From: Bilabrum cf. latius
Taxonomy: Eukaryota > Bigyra: Bicosoecida > Bigyra > Bicosoecida
DNA length: 64,000 nt
Direction: 5' to 3'
Assembly (NCBI GenBank): GCA_965178125.1
Contig: OZ237756.1
Location: forward strand, 682,001 to 746,000
In this document: one piece after another, positions 8,456 through 18,561 of the stretch
Layout of the letters: each line of letters starts with the position of its first letter
Numbering within the stretch: the stretch's first letter is position 1
The notes under the pieces: model-generated
What the model was told of the DNA's origin: nothing
Database searches by the model: none
The model's input: only the letters and a program-made list of their open reading frames with translations
Position numbers and translations under genes: made by a program

Positions 8456-11400
8456 CTGCCCGGTTCGAGCTGCCCGGGCTAAACTTGCCGGCTGCTCCTC
8501 TCTGGACCGTTTAGGAGCACTCGCATGAAATCGTGTTCGGTGAGGTAGATGCAGGACGTAGATATGATATGATATATATGGGGGGATGTTCTAGAGACAT
8601 TAGAATATGTCGTGGGGATCAGGTGGGGATAGTGATGTGAGGGATCCTGCAGAGAAGCGCCTGTAAGCCTGATGGTTGGATGTAGTTTCGATTGCGATGG
8701 ACCACCTCTGTTCCTGGCAGCCTAACCTGGATCCAATTACCCGCAGTCCTTTGTTGGCATTGCATTAATCCTGCCGATTTCCCCGCTACAGCCTCACCAC
8801 AAGCGCACGTGACGGCTTCATCCGCCCCTTCACACGGCCTCGGCCACCGGATGCTCTTCATTCGCATCGATCGCCTTGTCGTCTTTCTTGGCAATCCCTG
8901 GCTTCGTGTTCCTGCATTTAAAGAAGTAGGTGGCTGCTCCCACCGTGACGGCAATGACGACGACCACCACCACCACGATGATGATGACCATGCTGGCCCC
9001 TCCCTCGTCGCCATCCTCGTCCGTGGAAGGAGCCACAGCCTCCTCCACTTGCTGGTCCTATTCTTGTACGGTGACCTCCACGGCAATACTCGTCGTATCA
9101 ACCGCGAGTAGCTGGGCTATCTCGGCGGGCGCAGCCATCCTGAGCAGCTCCACCAGCGTATTGTCTTCGGACGTGGTCCTGTTGCCCCGCATGAAGTCCA
9201 GGATGTCCTGCCTTGTGTTCTCCGCGTCGGTGCGCTCCAGCAGAATTGTCACGGTGAAGTCCAGCTCGGTGGCGGAAACACCATTTTCCTCTGAGCCCGA
9301 GGCCTGAAGGGAGCGGCTCCTGCTGGTCGAGGACGGGGTCAGCCGGTCGATGGCCACATCATCGCTTCTGGCCACTTCCCCGACGGCAGTGATGAAGGGA
9401 GTCAGCAGGTTCGACTGGAAGATGGGCGTGGTCACGCTCTACACCCTAGTCCCGGATACCCTGATGCGCCTGCCTTTGCTCCTCACGGGAGCCGTGCACG
9501 TGTTACTGCTGGCCGAGCACACGAGTCCACTGGCGCAGTTGGCTGCGGCGATGCAGGTCCTGCCCTGGGCGCACAACGGACAGTCCTCAGCAGACGCGTC
9601 CCCGCAGTCAATGTCGGTTTCCTGGCCGTTGGTCTCGCCATCACTGCATGTCGATCCTGCGGCACTACCGGTGCTGGATGTGCTCGGCATGGGCGAGGTG
9701 CTGGGACTGCTGGTGATGCTCGGCGTGGGCGAGATGCTGGGGCTGCTGGATACACTCGGCGTGGGCGAGGTGCTGGGACTGCTGGTGATGCTCGGCGAGG
9801 GCGAGGTGCTGGGGCTGCTGGATACACTCGGCGTGGGCGAGGTGCTGGGACTGCTGGTGATGCTCGGCGAGGGCGAGGTGCTGGGGCTGGGACTGCTACT
9901 CGGGGTGGTCGACGGCGACGGCGACAGCGACGGCGATGGTGATGGCAGTTCCCATTCATTAAAGAGGATCCAAGTTGCCCCTCGGCCTCCCGTTATAAAA
10001 TTACTACCATCGTTGGCTGCCCCGACTGCGAAGTCGGTGGTGCCATCTCCGTCCAGATCGCCTAGGGATGCCACGGAAGATCCGAAGTAGCCCTTATCGT
10101 CCAGCTCGCCGGTGAAGCCGCCTTCCGTATCGGAGATCTTCTGGTGGTACTTGACGGTGCCGTTGGCGTTCAAGAAGAGGATCCAAGTTGCCCCACGGCC
10201 CTGCCCTCCATCATCATCTCCGCGCGCCCCCACTGCGAGGTCGGTGGTGTTATCTCCGTCCAGATCGCCTAGGGATGCCACGGAAGATCCGAAGTTGTCA
10301 AAGTTGTCCAGCTCGCCGGTGAAGCCGCCTTCCGTAGAGGAGATCTTCTTGTGGGACTTGACGGTGCCGTCGGCGTTCAAGAAGAGGATCCAAGTTGCCC
10401 CACGGCTCTCTCCTCCATCACTATCGCTGCCTGCCGCCACTGCGAGGTCGGTGGTGCCATCTCCGTCCAGATCGCCTAGGGATGCCGCGGAAGATCCGAA
10501 GTAGCCGTAATCGTCCAGCTCGCCGGTGAAGCCGCCTTCCGTAGAGGAGATCTTCTGGTGGTACTTGACGGTGCCGTCGGTGTTCAAGAAGAGGATCCAA
10601 GTTGCCCCACGGCGATTTCCTCCATCACCATCGTTGGGCGCCCCCACTGCGAGGTCGGTGGTGTTATCTCCGTCCAGATCGCCTAGGGATGCCGCGGAAG
10701 ATCCGAAGTAGTCCCCATCGTCCAGCTCGCCGGTGAAGCCGCCTTCCGTAGAGGAGATCTTCTGGTGGTACTTGACGGTGCCGCCGGTGTTCAAGAAGAG
10801 GATCCAAGTTGCCCCACGGCTCTCTCCTCCATCATTATCGTACATTGCCCCCACTGCGAGGTCGGTGGTGTTATCTCCGTCCAGATCGCCTAGGGATGCC
10901 ACGGAAGATCCGAAGTTGTCAAGTCTGCTCAGCTCGCCGGTGAAGCCGCCTTCCGTATCGGAGATCTTCTGGTGGGACTTGACGGTGCCGTTAGTGTTCA
11001 AGAAGAGGATCCAAGTTGCCCCACGGCCGTCTCCTCCATCATCATCTCGGCTTGCCCCCACTGCGAGGTCGGCGGTGCCATCTCCGTCCAGATCGCCCAG
11101 GGATGCCACGGAAAATCCGAAGTTGTCCGCACTGTCCAGCTCGCCGGTGAAGCCGCCTTCCGTATCGGAGATCTTCTGGTAAGATTTGACAGTCAAGGTA
11201 GCGTCTGTCGTACTCAGCTCTCGCCTCAAAGGGCGCTTTGCTGTCACATCCACTACGAGGTTGTACCCCATCGCAGCGAATGCAGTTGGGGCAGCCGCCA
11301 CGGCCGCCGCAATGATACTGCAACAAGCAAATAGAGCGGATTCTAAAACATTAGGTTTTGATGTATGGTTTTATCTACCGCAATGCTGCCAGGTGCACGA

Positions 11401-11910
11401 GATAAGAAGAGGGTGTAAGCCGCTGCAAGCGATTTCACAGTCCAACCGTTCTGCTCACAGGCATGCATTCGTGCCAAACGTCAGAGACATTTTTGTTAAT
11501 ATCCGGATGTGGTTCTTCCAGCTGCGATGCTTCGAAGGGCATGAATCAAATGAATGGAGCAGAATCGAGTCGGAGCAGTGAAGGGACAACAAGCCTGGCG
11601 GTACTCGCAGGACACCATGCTTGGAGCTGGCAGTGTGCAACTGCTATGGAGTAGTTGGTGGATCGTGTTTGCTTTGTGACACTATGATATACCGACAAGT
11701 TTTACGTGAAGTGTAGATGGGCCCTGGCTCTTCACACTGTAGTCCAGCAGGCGGCATCCATATGGATCAACGATACGAATACCAAACGGCATCAGAACGT
11801 GTGGTCTTTAGAGTACTAGTAAGATGCTTTATCTCACGTACGAGGCTGGATGTTGCAAGGGGCTTGGGGTGAGACCTCTCGAAAGCTGTATCAGCTGAAT
11901 CAAGACTAGA
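8454..11910. repeat. Segmental duplication, copy A
   Basis: About 3.45 kb closely similar to 42774-46226, covering the 3' flank, the whole FG-GAP gene and about 600 bp upstream. The left breakpoint is near CGGTTCGAG and the right breakpoint near GAATCAAGACT. Copy A now lies between two PLV elements. Confidence 0.85.
8830..11301 (-). CDS. FG-GAP-repeat single-pass membrane protein, copy A
   Basis: About 820 residues with two in-frame TAG codons (9439-9441, 9058-9060) and a TGA stop. Order: short Ala-rich hydrophobic N-terminus; six FG-GAP-type repeats of about 65 residues (FGSSVASLGDLDGDGTTDLAVGA) with DxDGD calcium-loop motifs; a Ser/Pro-rich mucin-like stretch; a Cys-rich segment (ETDIDCGDASAEDCPLC); a membrane-proximal domain; a transmembrane helix (MVIIIVVVVVVVIAVTVGAA); a short tail. 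A cell-surface adhesion or receptor role is inferred from integrin-like propellers. No ATG lies upstream of MGYNL; a conserved TTGCAG-like acceptor suggests a 5' exon carrying the signal peptide start. Confidence 0.8.
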
Positions 11911-12095
11911 CTAGATAATCACACACAACAAAACCTAGGTTTTACCCTACAAATTATTCTGGTATATTCTGGTTTGGGTCTGAACCCATCATGGGTAGAA
12001 CAGACATGGACCGTTCCCCGCGCGAAGTCGTATGTGTATCTAGGGTTGCTGATATCGACGACGAGGATCCATGCCACAGCAGCAGAGCTTGGGCC
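11911..12095 (+). pseudogene. Non-LTR retrotransposon RT fragment, 5' side of the PLV A insertion
   Basis: Open without stops to the PLV boundary. Encodes WTVPRAKSYVYLGLLIS, the YLG-type motif that follows the catalytic palm of LINE reverse transcriptases. Removing element A and one GGGCC copy, the frame continues at 28887 into HVRRRVAMAMQQAS. The remainder of the retrotransposon's 5' side is absent, because 11910 is the duplication breakpoint. Confidence 0.5.
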
Positions 12096-12583
12096 GGGGG
12101 GGGACAACAGGTGGTGGTAGGTACACCAAGCGTTTAGGACGAGGGCTACGCTACGCTCGCCCCTCCTTTAAAGGCATATTTAGCAACTCAAGTGTTTCCC
12201 CTATAAACCTAAATGATTTCACAGGGGGTTCCCCAAGAACCCCTATAGAACCCCTCTATGTACCCATTTTCAGATATAAAATTTACTCCTACGAAGTAGG
12301 GGTAAATTGAAGAATTCTAATATTTAACCCCCTTATAAACTCTAACAGCAAAGACAGAGATGTTTTAGTAAAGTAGGAAAAAATGAAGAAATTAACCAAG
12401 TGTCCAAAATATCTCTGTGTTTGCTGTAGGAACGGAAGGATGAATTCCCAAGAGACCAAGAGACCAACCGAGGATTTCCCCAAGAGAACAAGGTATTTTA
12501 TCAAGAGACCGAGGTATGTTCCCAAGCGACAAACCGATAAACCGACCGATGAACCGACCGATGAACCGACCAAGGATTTCCCA

Positions 12584-12632
12584 AGATGCTCGGGCTTTGC
12601 CCTCCGCTCTTTTGATATCTTTTTCAAAGATT
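12584..12632 (-). mobile_element. 49-bp micro-element, copy 1 (left TIR)
   Basis: Minus-strand start AATCTTTGAAAAAGAT, then a GGGCAAAGCCC hairpin, ending GAGCATCT. Inserted between AAATCC and TTGGGA; the right TIR lacks it. Confidence 0.75.
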
Positions 12633-12757
12633 GGATTTCCCAAGGATTTCCCAAGCGACTAAATTGTTCTCCGAAGCAACCAAACCGATTACCCAAGAGA
12701 TGATACATTATAAGGAAAACGAAAACGTATTTTAAGTCCCTTTGGAAAAGTCCCCCA

Positions 12758-12806
12758 AGATGCTCGGGCTTTGCCCTCCGCTCTTTTGATATCTTTTTCA
12801 AAGATT
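12758..12806 (-). mobile_element. 49-bp micro-element, copy 2 (left TIR)
   Basis: Same sequence as copy 1. The right TIR and element B read through the site as CTCAATTTTTGGGGGAC without it. Confidence 0.75.
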
Positions 12807-12867
12807 AAAATTGAGAGATTTTACAGGTCAATTATAAGAGACTTAGAAAAAATAAATTAAGTTCCCA

Positions 12868-12916
12868 AGATGCTCGGGCTTTGCCCTCCGCTCTTTTGAT
12901 ATCTTTTTCAAAGATT
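12868..12916 (-). mobile_element. 49-bp micro-element, copy 3 (ancestral site)
   Basis: Occupies the same site as the copies at 28120-28168 and 7352-7400, so it predates the divergence of the TIRs and elements. Confidence 0.75.
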
Positions 12917-13068
12917 AAAATTAAATGTTGTAATTCCTATGATGCCACCATAAAAATTAAAAGGAAAATAAAAAACAAATTATAATTGTTTTCCAATTAA
13001 AAACACAAAAATTGATTGAAAAATTTTGACAATATAGGATACAAAGAAATATTAAAATTAATTTTCCA

Positions 13069-13117
13069 AGATGCTCGGGCTTTGCCCTCCGCTCTTTTGA
13101 TATCTTTTTCAAAGATT
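13069..13117 (-). mobile_element. 49-bp micro-element, copy 4
   Basis: Inserted at GGGAAATCC/TTGGAAAATT. Element B shows the empty site at 7198/7199. Confidence 0.75.
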
Positions 13118-13158
13118 GGATTTCCCAAGAGATGATAATTAAGACCATTCTATATCAC

Positions 13159-13166
13159 TATAGTAA
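13159..13166 (+). promoter_or_regulatory. TATAGTAA motif before the 37-residue gene (A)
   Basis: Abuts the ATG at 13167. Confidence 0.5.
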
Positions 13167-13280
13167 ATGAACCCATTTTTAAAGGAGTTGATGATAGAGC
13201 ATATTGTCAAGCAAATTAATCCACGTATTTGGAAAAAATTACACGAAAAACTAAAGGAATACAAGAAGCTCGGGCTTTGA
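13167..13280 (+). CDS. 37-residue protein (A copy)
   Basis: MNPFLKELMIEHIVKQINP..., TGA stop. The first gene inside the left TIR; the same gene and promoter motif occur in element B (7036-7149). Amphipathic and basic, no family recognised. It is followed 31 bp later by the next gene, with its own ACTATACTATAAAGT sequence. Confidence 0.5.
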   Translation: MNPFLKELMIEHIVKQINPRIWKKLHEKLKEYKKLGL

Positions 13281-13311
13281 TATAAGTAGAAGACTATACT
13301 ATAAAGTACTT

Positions 13312-13596
13312 ATGAAGCTACATACCTACGATTTTGAAAAGGTTGTTGAGAATTTTCTATTTAAAGCACCCTCAAGACGCAAGAATAAGAAGTATGATGT
13401 TTTTGACGAAAATGATGAATATATTACATCGTTTGGTGATAGGCGGTATTAGCAATTTTACGATAGAATAGGGTATTACAGCCATTTAAATCATTTAGAT
13501 ACGGACCGCCAATTTAGATACTTCAAACGACACGGTATCGAAGTAAAACCAAGAACCCCAAAGTTCTTCTCACATTTTTACCTTTGGAGTTCATAA
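13312..13596 (+). CDS. Unknown 94-residue protein
   Basis: Begins MKLHTYDFEKVVENFLF and ends HFYLWSS with TAA; one in-frame TAG (YQQFYDRIGYY). Rich in aromatic and basic residues (RRKNKKYDVF; FRYFKRHG), so nucleic-acid binding is possible. Its last 6 bp overlap the end of the protease gene on the other strand. The B copy is broken by a 208-bp insertion. No family is recognised. Confidence 0.6.
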
Positions 13597-14127
13597 ATGA
13601 CACGTCAATAAATACACTAATTCATCAGGATTTAATGTATGTTTCTTACAAACCTTATCCACCCACTTTTTATACTAATCAGCGTTTTTTCCCCTATTCC
13701 AAAGACGAACTATACAATGTCTCCCGCAGGTTGCTATATCCATTCCATCCGCCTAAAACTAATATGGGTTATAGTCAATCTTATACGGAGAATGATACAT
13801 TAAATATATTAACTCAGGGTCTTCATAAAAACGTTTCCGCACGCTTTCACTCATTGTGTGCTATTGCCTATCAGGACGAATTCCATAACTGTCAAAGAAG
13901 TATATTGTTTTATTACGCTTAAATAAGCACACCCAGTGTCCAGAATTTATTTCTTCTTGGTATAGAATGATACAACAATTACAACGACTAAATAATCCAT
14001 CAATACTATTGTACTATCCTAATTCTGTATATGGAACGATGTTTACCGACGTAGGAAGAAACCCCTTAATATTTGGTGGAGTTTGGAGGAGAACACGAAT
14101 ATCACTATCGCTAAGAGCATAATCCAT
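13591..14127 (-). CDS. Adenain-like cysteine protease (A copy)
   Basis: 178 residues. His64 (SGHWVC), Asp79 (FFDSYG), the YQFQ glutamines at 123/125 (both TAG) and Cys134 (IATCGRHC) fit the PLV/Polinton maturation protease. Compared with B, the last residues are changed (LTCHL then TGA), because a deletion of roughly 430 bp fused the gene end to the end of the neighbour. The catalytic core is untouched, so activity is likely kept. It would process virion precursors; candidate LxGG-K sites exist in three other proteins of this element. Divergent from the ATPase. Confidence 0.88.
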
Positions 14128-14298
14128 ATATATTTATTATAGAAACATATATTGGGGGAGATGAATTCTCTTAACCACTATTTAAGCGTAGAAGTATTTC
14201 TACAAAATCCGTTTTGGAATTTGTGGATAGCATAAAAGACAATCATTCAAAATAAGTTTTCAACAAAAAGACAAAACACTTTAGAAAAAATAAAAACA

Positions 14299-14306
14299 TA
14301 TAGTAA
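14299..14306 (+). promoter_or_regulatory. TATAGTAA motif upstream of the packaging ATPase
   Basis: 10 nt before the ATG at 14317; conserved in element B. Confidence 0.5.
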
Positions 14307-14316
14307 ATACACTAAA

Positions 14317-15219
14317 ATGGCTCATTTTTCTTGGAAGGAAACTACAAAATCAACACCCATCGCATATGACACTCACGGAAAACGTATTTTATACACGGCG
14401 GAAAACACAGACAACCAATTTGGAGATGATAGTATGTCATTTTAGGATTTTCAAGTATCATCACTTACAGGGAAACGATTTCCGCAGAGGAAAATGGATT
14501 TATTAGCACGACACTTAATCAAACAGGTCGAACCCCTAGACGAAGACATCAAATACTTGTATGAAAAAGCATAGGAAAAGAAACATAAAGAGATTACATT
14601 AAAATAGGGTGAATTCCAATCATTACCAAATCCAAAAGGAAGAGAGGTCATTTATATCACCGCACCATCAGGTGCTGGGAAGTCTACTTGGGTTTCCAAA
14701 TATGCTAAGAATTATCACAGAATGTTTCCAAACAGGAGAATTATTTTATTTTCACGAGTATAGTAGGATAAAGTCTTAGATGAAGTGAAAGGACTGAAAA
14801 GGATTATTTTAAATGAGGAACTGGTGGAGAACCCGATTGATATTCATTAGGAATTAAGGGACGCCTTAGTAATCTTGGATGATATTGATACAATCAAAGA
14901 TAAGAAGTTAAGGGAAGCCCTCAATCATTTACAGGATGAAATATTGTAGGTTGGAAGACATTCGAATACTTCTGTATTAATCACAAGTCATTTATCTACC
15001 AACTATAAAAGTACCCGAATTATTCTTGCGGAAAGTCATAAGTTCGTTATATTCCCTTAGTGTTCTTCCGCACATTCTCTAAGGTATTTACTAAAAAATT
15101 ATATAGGACTTGAGAAACAAGAAATCTCTAAAGTCTTAAAAATGCCTTCTAGGTGGGTATGTGTCCACAGGAATTACCCGAGGTATTTATTAGGAGAAAA
15201 GTAGGCTTACCTTATGTAA
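14317..15219 (+). CDS. Genome-packaging ATPase (FtsK/HerA-A32 type)
   Basis: 300 residues. Walker A APSGAGKST (about 116-124), Walker B ALVILDDID (about 183-191), and a downstream TSHLSTNYKST segment in the sensor position. Nine or so in-frame TAG codons are read as Gln, for example ILFSRVQQDK. The family drives DNA into icosahedral capsids in virophages, PLVs and large DNA viruses. The start follows a TATAGTAA motif. The gene ends 30 bp before the end of the convergent basic protein gene. The B copy is nearly identical. Confidence 0.9.
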
Positions 15220-15248
15220 TTTTGGTCAAACTTGTTATAAAAGTTTCT

Positions 15249-15488
15249 TTAAATAATATTCTATTCTCGTATATACCGACTTGCTTGAGGTAAACTCATA
15301 CCAGTCTACTACATCACCATTTTTACAAGTTTATTGCGGCGTTTCATTTTGGCGCTCACTTTCCGCTTAGGCTTACTACGGCCTTTTCCAACTTTAATAT
15401 GTTTGTTTTTAACTCTATTTAAAGCGTCTTGTTCTTTCTATAGCGCGAGTTGTTTGGTTCTCTATATAATCCACTTATCAATATCCAT
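15249..15488 (-). CDS. Small basic virion-type protein (A copy)
   Basis: 79 residues, five TAG codons, TAA stop. The central Lys/Arg cluster GKGRSKPKRKVSAKMKRRNK suggests DNA binding, as for core proteins of adenovirus-like virions. Convergent with the ATPase and divergent from the virion protein at 15552, with which it shares a ~60-bp AT-rich intergenic region. The family is unknown; the role is inferred from composition and context. Confidence 0.65.
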
Positions 15489-15543
15489 TATACTATACAC
15501 AAACACTTTTTTTTATTTTTTGGTCAAGCTTTTTATAAAAGCT

Positions 15544-15551
15544 TATAGTAA
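15544..15551 (+). promoter_or_regulatory. TATAGTAA motif directly before the 393-residue virion gene
   Basis: Abuts the ATG at 15552. Confidence 0.5.
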
Positions 15552-16733
15552 ATGAAAACTGCTAAAGTGAATGCTCTTATTCAGCAAGCCCTAGAAAGGG
15601 AACTGGACAATGCTAAAATGTTAGATTTACAGGCAAGGGACGACGTAGATTTAGAAACAGAATATAGTGATTTTATAAGGAAAAGGGCAAAAATTGAACG
15701 ATTAAAAGAAAGTGGAAGGTATGGAACTCCAGCGTAGAGAAAATAGGCAGACCAAAGCAACGAGGAAATCATATCTAAGTCAATATCTGGTATAATGAAA
15801 GGTATTATTGAGGGTAAAAATGTAAGTCCAGCAGTGAAAGCATTGAAGGATTTTGTTGGTAATATCAATATGTCTCCACAAATGAAGCAACAACTAGCCC
15901 GTCAATACGTAAATATTGAGAGATTTCAAAGGAAAGGCTACGAAGGACTGCAGAGAGTTCCAGCTGAAGACAGAAAACAACTCTTAGAATTAGGGAAAGT
16001 TATATAGGAGGCATCCGGACAACGAATACCGTAGGGAATGTTGGGAATTGATTAGTAGCCAACATCTTTACAAACACCTGCTCGAACAACAAGAAGAAAC
16101 ACGTTTTCCGCTCCAACACAAGTACAGCTTCCAAAAAGGTCTTCGGGTGCGTATAAATAGTTATTGGAAAGAGCCAGAGAAAGAATACAACAAGACAGAC
16201 CCTTAACTGAAAAACAACGAATAGCGTGGGATTTAGAATAGGGAAAGAATTTCTCACAAAGAACATCACAGGGGCAGACAAATATGTTTTAGCATTTTCA
16301 AGAGGGTTCAAGTAGTAATGCGTCAAAAACATCAAAAGACTTAGATGCCATATTAGCCGCAGCGAGCAATGAAAGACCACTACCGCAAGGAAGCACTCCG
16401 GGGGCGTGGGACCCAGAAACTGGTGAGTACTATGATATGCCGAGTAGGATAGAAATTGAGCAGGGAATTGGAAAACGTGCTACTAGACCTGTGTAGCGAT
16501 TTACGGGGTTTAGTCCGCCCTATGGAATTTAGTAGCCTGATTTAGAAGACCCACCATCACGCGCAATGACTGTAGAAGAAAGTGGAAAACCAAAAAAGGG
16601 GAAAGGATTACGAGGTGGAAAAAGGATTATCTATGATACAGCAATGAATGTAGCCAAGAAAGTAAAAGGAGCCGATAAAGATATTCATCATTAGGTTGCT
16701 ATGGAACTATTACATCTTTTAGGAAAAGATTGA
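15552..16733 (+). CDS. Putative virion/core protein with LRGG-K site
   Basis: 393 residues. The N-terminal 65 are helical and charged (MKTAKVNALIQQALEREL), the middle is Gln/Pro/Thr-rich and low in complexity, and the C-terminus is basic. About ten in-frame TAG codons; TGA stop. Near residue 354 (16608-16622) lies LRGGK, which fits the LxGG-x cleavage consensus of adenain-type proteases. The following tail (RIIYDTAMNVAKKVKG) would be released by cleavage. It lies between the ATPase and the penton and MCP genes, as expected for a structural precursor. No named family. In B only the first ~65 codons remain. Confidence 0.65.
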
Positions 16734-16798
16734 CCAAAACCTCTTATTTACATCTTTTGGCAACCTGATAAAAATTATTTCTGTGGATATACTATAAA

Positions 16799-17290
16799 AT
16801 GTCAGTTTCAAATCTTCTATCTAAGAACAGTCTAGACCTTATGTCTCAAACTATTACGTGTAATGTTGTGAGTAGCGACGCAATTAAAGTGTCCGCAATT
16901 ACTAACTCTACGGGAGCAGTCATAGGCAATCCAAGTATTGAATTCAAAGACGGAGAGCCTTATATGGAGTGGGGTGAAACTGTTCTACGGTTTGGAAAAA
17001 ACGGAGCGTCTGCTGGTTGTCAGTTCAGTATGAGCGAAGAAGGAGAAAGATGCGATATTTCACTAGTTGGTTCATTCAAGACTTCTCAAGAGGGTGTTGT
17101 TGGGCTGAGTGAGGTTGCTGGAGCTACATTGGCTGACGCTTCTACCCCTATTAATACGTCAGCAGAGCGAAAGTTCAAGGGCGCTTTAGTGTATAATGGA
17201 AGCGACAACGATGTCTATGTGGCGATTGGCAGTTCTTCTACATCTAGTTGGAAATCCTTAGTGTCAGGTTCACTTATTACACCATCTTAA
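16799..17290 (+). CDS. Putative fibre or surface virion protein
   Basis: 163 residues with no in-frame TAG, TAA stop. Rich in Ser, Thr, Gly and Val, mostly beta-strand in character. The C-terminal segment KGALVYNGSDNDVYVAIG followed by a Trp resembles the trimeric head-like ends of phage and virus fibres (the VYN...DxxYV...W pattern). It follows a GATATACTATAAA sequence and precedes the penton gene. The fibre role is inferred from this pattern only; no family is assigned with certainty. Confidence 0.55.
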   Translation: MSVSNLLSKNSLDLMSQTITCNVVSSDAIKVSAITNSTGAVIGNPSIEFKDGEPYMEWGETVLRFGKNGASAGCQFSMSEEGERCDISLVGSFKTSQEGVVGLSEVAGATLADASTPINTSAERKFKGALVYNGSDNDVYVAIGSSSTSSWKSLVSGSLITPS

Positions 17291-17337
17291 TTATACTTTA
17301 GAAAAGTAATCAAACCCACCCCATAATTATAAACGTC

Positions 17338-17345
17338 TATAGTAA
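17338..17345 (+). promoter_or_regulatory. TATAGTAA motif before the penton-like gene
   Basis: One base before the ATG at 17347. Confidence 0.5.
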
Positions 17346-17346
17346 A

Positions 17347-18456
17347 ATGAGTTCTCCAGACCGATTTTACATTACCGCAAACATACGAAATAACGAAGAT
17401 ACTTTCCAACCAGCGACCTATAGCGAAACCCGCAAGTAGCCATTATTAGATAAGGATGTTGGTGATTATACGATGTCAGTATTCCGGTTTTCCATAAGCA
17501 CCAATTCAATACCTTTATGGGTTCCACACATAGAAACCGATAAAGTGAAAAATCCATCTTCAAATCCTAATCAAACGGTGTATAGAATAAGCATTACAGA
17601 TGAAGACGGAGTAAGTTTGTGGACCTCAAGCATTCAGTGGAGACCCTAGTTAACAGGGGAAAACCAACCATCATTTTCCAATCCTATGTAGTTTGTTCCT
17701 TATTATTATATGTATTCCGTGTAGCATTTTGTTGATTTATTCAACGAAACCATATAGAATGCTTTATCAGCGGATATTACATCAGTTCCGGTTTTACTCT
17801 TTAAAGATGGAAAGTTCAGTTTAGTAGCAAATCCCGATTACGACGAGGAAAACTCAGGACAGAAATTTAAATTAGTGTTGAACGAAGCCCTTAACGAACT
17901 GATGACGGGTTTTCCTATGGAACGAATGGATATCCAAGATGACGACTTATACGCAAGCATTCTATTCAAATCCTTAGGAACGAATGTTTTATTTGATGAT
18001 GGCTCTTCTGTTGGAAAATATGAACCTTAGGCATACTTCGAGGGAAACCCAACGGGAGACTACAGATTAATGATGACCTAGGAACGAGGGAGTTTAGTGT
18101 AGTTTTAGATTTTTCGCGGAATAGTTTTCACATCTTCAAGTCTTCCAGTGAGGAGTGAGGCAATATCCTAGAAATCCGCCTATGGACAATCCACTAATAC
18201 AGTTCAAAATTCAGGTTCAGGGACCGAGAGTTTATTAGTGGATATGGATTGTGTATTAGATGATACTGAAACAGTTAATTAGTAGGTTCTTCAATACCAG
18301 CCCCATATTCTCCACGAAATTGATTTTTTAGATACACATTCAGTAGATAGGATTTAGTTTAATCTATATTGGAAAGACAATTATTCAAATCTAAGACCTC
18401 TTTATTTACGCCACGGAAGTGTGAGTGTGAAGTTTTTATTTAAGAAACGGAAGTGA
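17347..18456 (+). CDS. Minor capsid (penton-like) protein
   Basis: 369 residues with about 13 in-frame TAG codons and a TGA stop. N-terminus MSSPDRFYITANIRNNEDTF, then DYTMSVFRFSISTNSIPLW, the strand-rich pattern seen in PLV and Polinton minor capsid proteins (single jelly-roll pentons). Located just before the MCP, the usual gene order. It would form the capsid vertices. The assignment rests on size, motif pattern and position, because jelly-roll proteins diverge strongly. Confidence 0.75.
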
Positions 18457-18561
18457 AATTAGTTTTGTATTACTTTTATGAAGAAACGAGTTTGCGTTCT
18501 TTTCTAAAGAACTGAGTGATAGAATTTTATTCGTTGTATATAATATACAAGGAAAACAAAA

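Larger units (their letters stand above)
12096..13062. repeat. Left terminal inverted repeat of element A
   Basis: Reverse complement of 27975-28886 apart from small indels. Three extra 49-bp micro-element copies make it longer than the right TIR. Starts with a G8 run and GACAACAGGTGG. Long frames across it arise from repeats and are not called as genes. Confidence 0.85.

Noticed and set aside
9350-10090. Plus-strand frames antisense to the FG-GAP genes (also 43924-44622 and 44469-45674)
   Set aside because: Shadows of the repeat coding strand. The minus-strand translation has clear domains, TM helix and conserved paralogue.
13584-13922. 112-residue plus-strand frame opposite the protease
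   Set aside because: Antisense shadow. The minus strand carries the protease catalytic motifs.
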